Source: Mermis nigrescens (lineage: Eukaryota > Nematoda > Enoplea > Mermithida > Mermithidae). Taken from it: a DNA stretch of 64,000 nt. Positions within the stretch are counted from its first letter, which is position 1, and the number at the start of each line of letters is the position of its first letter. Below the pieces are notes generated by a model. That model did no database searches and was not told the DNA's origin. It saw only the letters and a list, made by a program, of their open reading frames with translations. Position numbers and translations under genes: made by a program. Below, in pieces: positions 58,803-64,000 of the stretch. The stretch spans positions 29,145,347 to 29,209,346 of the forward strand of contig JAVLUZ010000154.1 of NCBI GenBank assembly GCA_036768485.1, in the 5' to 3' direction.

Positions 58803-61800
58803 TTTTAAAATAACCACAGTACATATATAACTAATTATTATAATTTTAGTGTTATACGTTAATACACGAAAACGGTTAAATCTTTAGTTTTTTGATCTAA
58901 AGATATAATACAGCTGCAGAAAAAGTCAAATTTTGGACTTAATTTCTGATTCTTTCTTGAAAAAATTTTAAGCTTAGTAATTTTTTCCCGAAATTTGACA
59001 ATATTTTTATACAGAAATTAGAAAAATTTTCCTCTGAATAAAGCAGTTTTGGAAAATGTTTGCAAGATTTTAATACGTGATTCGATTTAAGGTTCAGACC
59101 ACTTCTTGACGGCTCTTCAAAAATTCACGCCAAATTTTTGTTCAAAGCACCGCGCTGGAATCAGACGGCGAATATAGATACTCTTGCGACAATAACAAAC
59201 ACTAAAGTGGGGGAAGAAATGCAAAAAGCAATAAGTGCCGGATACGATTTTAACATGAAAACGCACGCGCAAGGCTTTCAGATCAAGCTGAGTGGGTACA
59301 GGCCGAAAATGTCAGAATTTGTTCAACGAACTTTCGAGATTCTGACGAGGAGCAAAATGATGGAATACGATTTCCAGAACGAGAAAAGAAAATCTCTCAG
59401 CAACATAGATGCACAACTATTCAATTTCGCTCCGTTTCAGATTGCAGAATCATATGTCAACGCCTCGATTTTCACATCGAGTTTTCTTTGGATCGACTTA
59501 AAATCGTCCGTGCAGGGTGACGTTTTTGTATTATGCAACCAGGACATGTTCAGGGAGGGATGGGGCGGCCGCCACCCCTGGCCGAAAAAAACATTTGGTA
59601 GATACGGAAGAACGGAAAAATTGTATCTCTTTTTTGTTGAAAAATCTCAAACTTTTCGGCTCATTGCATCATACGTATATAAAGTATTTTCTATAATTCA
59701 GCCCCAGGAAAACAAAAAATATATTTTTCCATCCTATTCAGGAAAGAAATATTTTTCCTCATAAAGTTAGACTTTTATGAACTTTTTGGATAGAGCACGC
59801 TAAAAATGTAGGAAAATGCGGATTTTACTGGCTCTTAGTCCCCTCCTCTTACATCCTTAATAATTCACAATCCCAGGTACATCCGTCTTTTCCGTTCCAT
59901 CGGAGTATTTTTCTTTGCTAGTGCTCTAAAAGCATGATTTGAGTAAATCAGTCAGTAAACACATACAATCCAAGAACGCGGAAAACAATATTTTTATTAA
60001 CATCAGCATTATCTTTTTTGAACAAGAGTACCTAAACTTATTTAGACAGATTAAAGGTTTTCAGCATAAACTTTACGCAAATATTTGGTGTAAAAAACGC
60101 TTACGCTCAGGTTCGTAAACGTGACGTGACATGGAATATTTTAAAAAAAATTAAGCTTCTGCAACGCTCTGAAAATAAATTTAATTTTAAGTGTAAACTT
60201 TACATAACTACTGGGTGTAAAGAAAGCATACAGTCAGATTCAAAATCCGGACCTTACATAACATATTCCAAAAAAATTTACGTTTTGCAACGCTCTAGAA
60301 GTAAAGTAAATTTGTAGTGTAAACTACACATTGACAATAAATGAATAGTACAAACGTTAAACAACTACCGGGTGTAGAGAAAAGTAACAATCAGATTCGT
60401 AATTCTAACATTACGTAGAACATTTTGAAAAAAAGCTTCTGCAAGGCTCTAGAACTAAAGTTAATTTGCAGTGTATACTTTACACAGCCACAGAGTGTAA
60501 AGAAGATTTTAGTCGGATTTGTAATTCTGATATTACTCTGATATTACGATCAACATTTATGAAAAAATCAAGTCCCCACAATGGCCTGAAGACAAATAAA
60601 TATTAGATGTAAATCACTTTCCTCCACTGTTGAGTGTAAACAAACGCGCCCAACTGCCCTATCACATTTCATTCCTGCTACATTTTTAGACTTGAGATCA
60701 TGTCCAGACTCATAGCCGGAGAAGTTTGCCCGAAAAAACCAAGACATAAACACGTTTAACACCCAATTTTTGACTTTACACCTCCCGAGAAAGCTAAATA
60801 CTGATGTAAACATACTCAATTTGCTGTGACGTGTACCTCTTAAAAAGTACTTTAACTTTATTATATTCGACCTATCCCGACTTCTAAACGAAGAGATTGG
60901 CAAACAAAAAGCGGACAAAAACGTATTTTCCGCCATCCAACACATTGTAAACTTTAGAAATCCGAACCTAACTCCCCATTGGATGTAGAGAAATTCAATT
61001 AGAGCCAGTTTGTAGCATTGGAACCGCAGTACGTTTGTATGAGTAAAACTAATGTTCCGCAAAATATTTGAGCTATTTATCAATCAAAATAGGGAAAAAA
61101 CGTGTTTTTCCCCGATTTTGCTGCGTTTTTTAAGCGCGGTTTGCAGCGATTTGTAGCCCTTAGAAGATACTTTATTTATATTTTACTAAGTTTATCCCGA
61201 CTTATAAGCGGAGAAGGAAGCGGAGAAATCTTAGATAAAATCTGTTTTTTAACACTATCCACTAGAGTGTGAAGTTTAAAACCCCCAGATTTTCACCCTC
61301 TTTACACTCCCGTCCAAGAACTAATGCGAAATTTAAAAAAAAACAAAAAAGCGTCATCTGGAGCATTCTTTCCTCTACAATTCAAAACCATTAAATTGTT
61401 TGAGACTCCAATATTGAGTTGTTCACACGCAGTGGAAAAAACAATCAACGCATCACAAACTCAATATCGAGTGTAAACAAAAAAAGAGTGCATAATCTTG
61501 TTTATTATCTGTCTTCAAAACTGCACTCCTCAGATGTGTCCCGTTATAGCTGTAAGGGGTGCAAAGGTGTTAGAGGTACCCAAGTATATTATAGGTATGC
61601 GCTCACGCGCTACCTATAATATAATTATTTAAATAAATTAAGCTTCACGTACATACGATGAAATCGATTTTGTAAATAGACTACGGTCCACAGTCTGCTT
61701 AAGCTCCTAAAATCAAGGAAACAGCTTATTCTGAGGGGTTCATACACAAACATGGGCGTTGGGGTTTGAAGGATTAACCCCCGAAATCTGTAAACCACCA

Positions 61801-63644
61801 ATCGATTAACTCCCAGTATTGAATTCTTGGTGATATTTTTGGAAATTTTTTCCCATCATACCCCAGAATTTGTCTGCTGCCCATGCATGATCGTACCCGA
61901 AATTTTTGTCTAAAGTGCTTTTTAAACTTAAAACGATGGGCACACTCCAACAGCATCATTTTCTGAGTCTTCTACCCTTTCTTTTCGAAATTTGAAAAGA
62001 TAAATTGAACGATATATAGTCAAATGACGACGATTCCGCGCGGAGCGCCAAAAAATTGATTTCAAGCCAAAAAGTAGCTAAAACGTTACAAATCATGTTT
62101 TTTTATGATGTTAAGAAAAATTGAAAGTTTTGTGCAATGAGTAGGGATCATCAGCTATACTTGGGGGTTGTGATCAGTAGCTATTTCGGGGGCAATTTTA
62201 ACAACGGCTCCGGCCCACTGCGGGGTAAAAATAGACGCATGCCTACGTACATGCCATGTCGTTTTATATAACAGTGTATAATGTGTATATTAAGTTACGT
62301 TTTATAGCACTGACTGAAGAAGAACTGCAGTTGTTCCGATCAGACTTGCTCTCCAGGCTATCCATTGAAACATTCATTTATGGGGACGTCAATAAAGAAG
62401 TAAGTTTAGTGATACGTTGCGAATTTCTGACAAAAATTTTATGAAGTACCTACCGACTTGTCAAGAATAAGTAAGCCAACTTGCATGTTTAGAAATTGCA
62501 ATAAGTGAACGCATTTTTGTGACTTGATATGTTGATGTTCTGTAGTAGCCTTTCTCAACGAAGCCATTATTAGCAGAAAAGTTTGCAACATCTAAATAAA
62601 ATATAAATTAAATAAGAATTATTACACACTGAAAGTCATGTATAGTACGTAATTTAAAACTAAATATTTCAATTTAGCAATACGACACTAAAAATAGATT
62701 GTTATGCATGAAAAATTCAGTTAAACACAGTGCTGCAAACTATCTTAATTAAACTCTTTTTGTCTATGTTCTTGAACATTTATTCCGAAGCTTGATATTT
62801 TTGGTCTATGAATGCTACTCGGATTTTGAAAACTTCAGGCAGATGGATCCCTAAATAATAACACAACCCATGAATGTCTTATCCGACTGCTGGTTTTCGC
62901 AGAAGCGACAAATTTTAATTGAATGCATGTTTATTCGGCTTGTTTTTCTGAACCGTGGAATGCGGTGATTAATTCTATCTAAATTAACCAGCATGGAAAA
63001 ATTTTTTCATGCGACACTCGTAAGTTGCTCATTCCGTATTTAAAAACCAGCTTAACCTCTTATTTTCAGGACGCCATAAACCTCTTCAACGAAAGCATTG
63101 ACATAATCAAACAGTCAGCTTGTACAAAGCCCGTGATCAGCAAGCTCTTTCGTTGAAGAGATCTGAACCTTCCGGAAAGTAAATCCGATGCGCATGACCA
63201 ACAGTTTAGCACACAACATTTTTTGATTTTATTATTCCTTATTTATTTCGTGGAGCACATTACAGATGTATAAACGTAGTCACTAAAAAATGAAAAATGG
63301 AAAAAAAGAGCAACTTTAAGCTTAATGGGACAAAATGAGGAATCTAAAAAATATTATAAATTTTGCAAAAGTTTGGAAGAACTAAGAATGCAGATTTGTT
63401 TCATATTCAGACAAATGTACATACAGTATAAGCTTCAAGTAAATTAATTTATATAAAAACGATCATTGAATGTTAGACTCGTTTTATTTGCACGAGATGA
63501 TTTTACCCGTGCAGCCCGAGACAGCCGTCCACGTGTGCTTTTTATCTCCGGCAAGACGTGCCGAAGATGTTGTGACGTCTACCTTATTGGAACATATCGT
63601 TCGACCGTTATTCTTTGCAAAGATTCGTAAGGAAGAACAACTTG
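51242..63644 (+). CDS. M16 zinc metallopeptidase, insulysin (IDE)-like; 11 exons, 3' end outside window
   Basis: Homologue of insulin-degrading enzyme, which cleaves short peptides inside a closed two-half chamber. Exons: 51242-51473, 53003-53079, 53777-53910, 54619-55016, 55971-56356, 57367-57550, 58380-58617, 59092-59516, 62308-62399, 63070-63178, 63477-63644. All junctions are GT-AG and keep phase. They give about 814 codons, so some 200 C-terminal residues lie beyond 64000 (IDE is about 1000). The inverted zinc motif HLLEH is at residues 91-95 (Glu94 as base) and the third ligand Glu171 is in MQSEYN, the family spacing. Other IDE-like blocks: DHLGFAIKYVP (exons 4-5), RLWF (exons 7-8), LLSRLSIETFIYGD (exon 9), RKEEQLG (exon 11). 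A TAA directly before the ATG fixes the start. An in-frame TGA at 63154-63156 (codon about 751) would truncate the second half. Could be a decaying paralogue. Confidence 0.88.
51564..51622 (+). repeat. CA/CATA microsatellite in intron 1
   Basis: ACAC runs followed by CATACATA units. Confidence 0.9.
53003..53079 (+). CDS. M16 peptidase exon 2, zinc-binding motif
   Basis: 77 bp between a CTAG acceptor and a GTGAGT donor. Encodes GMLNDPKEFQGLAHLLEH, the counterpart of the IDE segment around its HFLEH motif, with both His and the catalytic Glu intact. Confidence 0.88.
55097..55292. mobile_element. hAT-like MITE in M16 intron 4
   Basis: 196 bp with ends CAGGGGCGGATTTA and, inverted, CAGTGGCGGATCCA. 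Flanked by CTGAAAAG and CTAAAAAA (6 of 8 matching). GC-rich ends. A different family from the CAGGCACGTAGCTG MITEs. Confidence 0.78.
58739..58801 (+). repeat. AAT microsatellite in M16 intron 7
   Basis: About 20 uninterrupted TAA/AAT triplets. Confidence 0.95.
59828..61625 (-). repeat. Mosaic dispersed repeat, copy 3 (reverse), in M16 intron 8
   Basis: Reverse of the family at 1-2164 and 47036-51097. It begins with a broken cassette arm (59840-59925, CTTTGCTAGT), has TTTACACT-type palindromes near 60195, 60320 and 60480, and ends at the GCGCTCACGCGC hairpin (61600-61612). Shorter than copy 2 because internal parts are missing. Confidence 0.75.
61752..61890 (+). repeat. Short ATGGGCG-type dispersed repeat
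   Basis: Starts ATGGGCGTTGGGGTTTG and ends CTGCCCATGCATG, loosely inverted ends. Related to 63806-63940. About 140 bp, in M16 intron 8; no coding capacity. Confidence 0.55.
63070..63178 (+). CDS. M16 peptidase exon 10 with in-frame TGA
   Basis: Reads DAINLFNESIDIIKQSACTK then, after PVISKLFR, a TGA at 63154-63156, then RDLNLPE before a GTAAAT donor. Homology to IDE continues on both sides of the stop in the same frame (IDE has a Tyr at the matching place), and no GT or AG near it offers a splice that would skip only the stop. So it is a true premature stop, a sequencing error or a polymorphism. Confidence 0.78.
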
Positions 63645-63805
63645 GTAAGGTCAACATCAACGTTGTAAATAATGTGGACATGACCCTTTTATCAATTAGG
63701 AATTCCTAAAAAATTGATATGCTATTACATTAAATGTATATTGAATGTGATACGAGTGTATATTTTCGAATCCATAAAGAATCAAACAGATCTTAACGCT
63801 TTTTA

Positions 63806-63945
63806 GCCACACATGAGCGTGGGGTTTAAGGGTTTGTAGACCTCAACCCCCGGGAATCATGTGAACCCCTGAATTGAAGGTTTGGCATTTTTCTCGCGAA
63901 ATGTCCCCATCAGATCCAGAATTTAGTTGCTGCCCATGTACGTTT
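63806..63945 (+). repeat. Short ATGGGCG-type dispersed repeat, second copy
   Basis: Starts CATGAGCGTGGGGTTT and ends GCTGCCCATGTACG. It matches 61752-61890 in layout. It lies after exon 11 of the M16 gene, within its next intron. Confidence 0.55.
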
Positions 63946-64000
63946 CCGTCCCTTCGGCTACAATGTAAAACAATATTTCCGATAAATTCATTTACTAAAT

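Overview
The window is intron-rich, AT-rich and repeat-dominated, so it is nuclear DNA of an animal. The best taxonomic clue is a duplicated adipokinetic hormone / red-pigment-concentrating hormone (AKH/RPCH) exon encoding pQLNFSAGW-amide behind a signal peptide. It differs from crustacean RPCH (pQLNFSPGW-amide) at one residue, which points to an arthropod, perhaps pancrustacean. I cannot name the species.

Layout. 1-2164: end of a mosaic repeat whose right end is a 767-bp palindromic cassette. 3185-10216 and 30458-38478: a direct segmental duplication of 7-8 kb, each copy with an AKH-like first exon and a candidate second exon. Copy 2 has a 1350-bp Helitron in the intervening intron, and copy 1 preserves the exact empty site. 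8978-28814: nested transposons. An old DIRS-type tyrosine-recombinase retrotransposon (X) is split in its RT gene by a younger, structurally complete DIRS element (A, 11654-27670). A is split in its RT gene by a 10.03-kb non-coding giant inverted repeat (P, 14910-24941), and in its right terminal repeat by a 761-bp Harbinger-like MITE. One arm of P carries a hAT-like MITE. 28815-30457: flank with long AAT and TA microsatellites. 38479-47035: scattered repeats, including a hairpin repeat, a 313-bp tandem repeat, a miniature LTR element, a hAT-like MITE, a 20-bp satellite and two LINE tails. 47036-51097: a second full copy of the mosaic repeat with its internal cassette inverted. 51242-63644 and beyond the window: an M16 metallopeptidase (insulysin-type) gene with at least 11 exons and one in-frame TGA.

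The most novel item is element P. It has a 6-bp duplication of TGCATG, ends starting AG, a 3-bp AGT repeat differing in copy number between the two ends, and arms of about 4.35 and 4.68 kb around a 1-kb spacer. These features fit the termini of Polinton/Maverick elements, which replicate by protein priming, but P encodes nothing recognisable. It is probably a non-autonomous relative or an undescribed giant foldback class. Inside its arms are two minisatellites sharing a GTTATAAC-centred linker.

Only two host genes are supported: the duplicated AKH-like gene and the M16 peptidase. They share no visible pathway or regulation. No tRNA, rRNA, CRISPR array or bacterial-type operon was seen.
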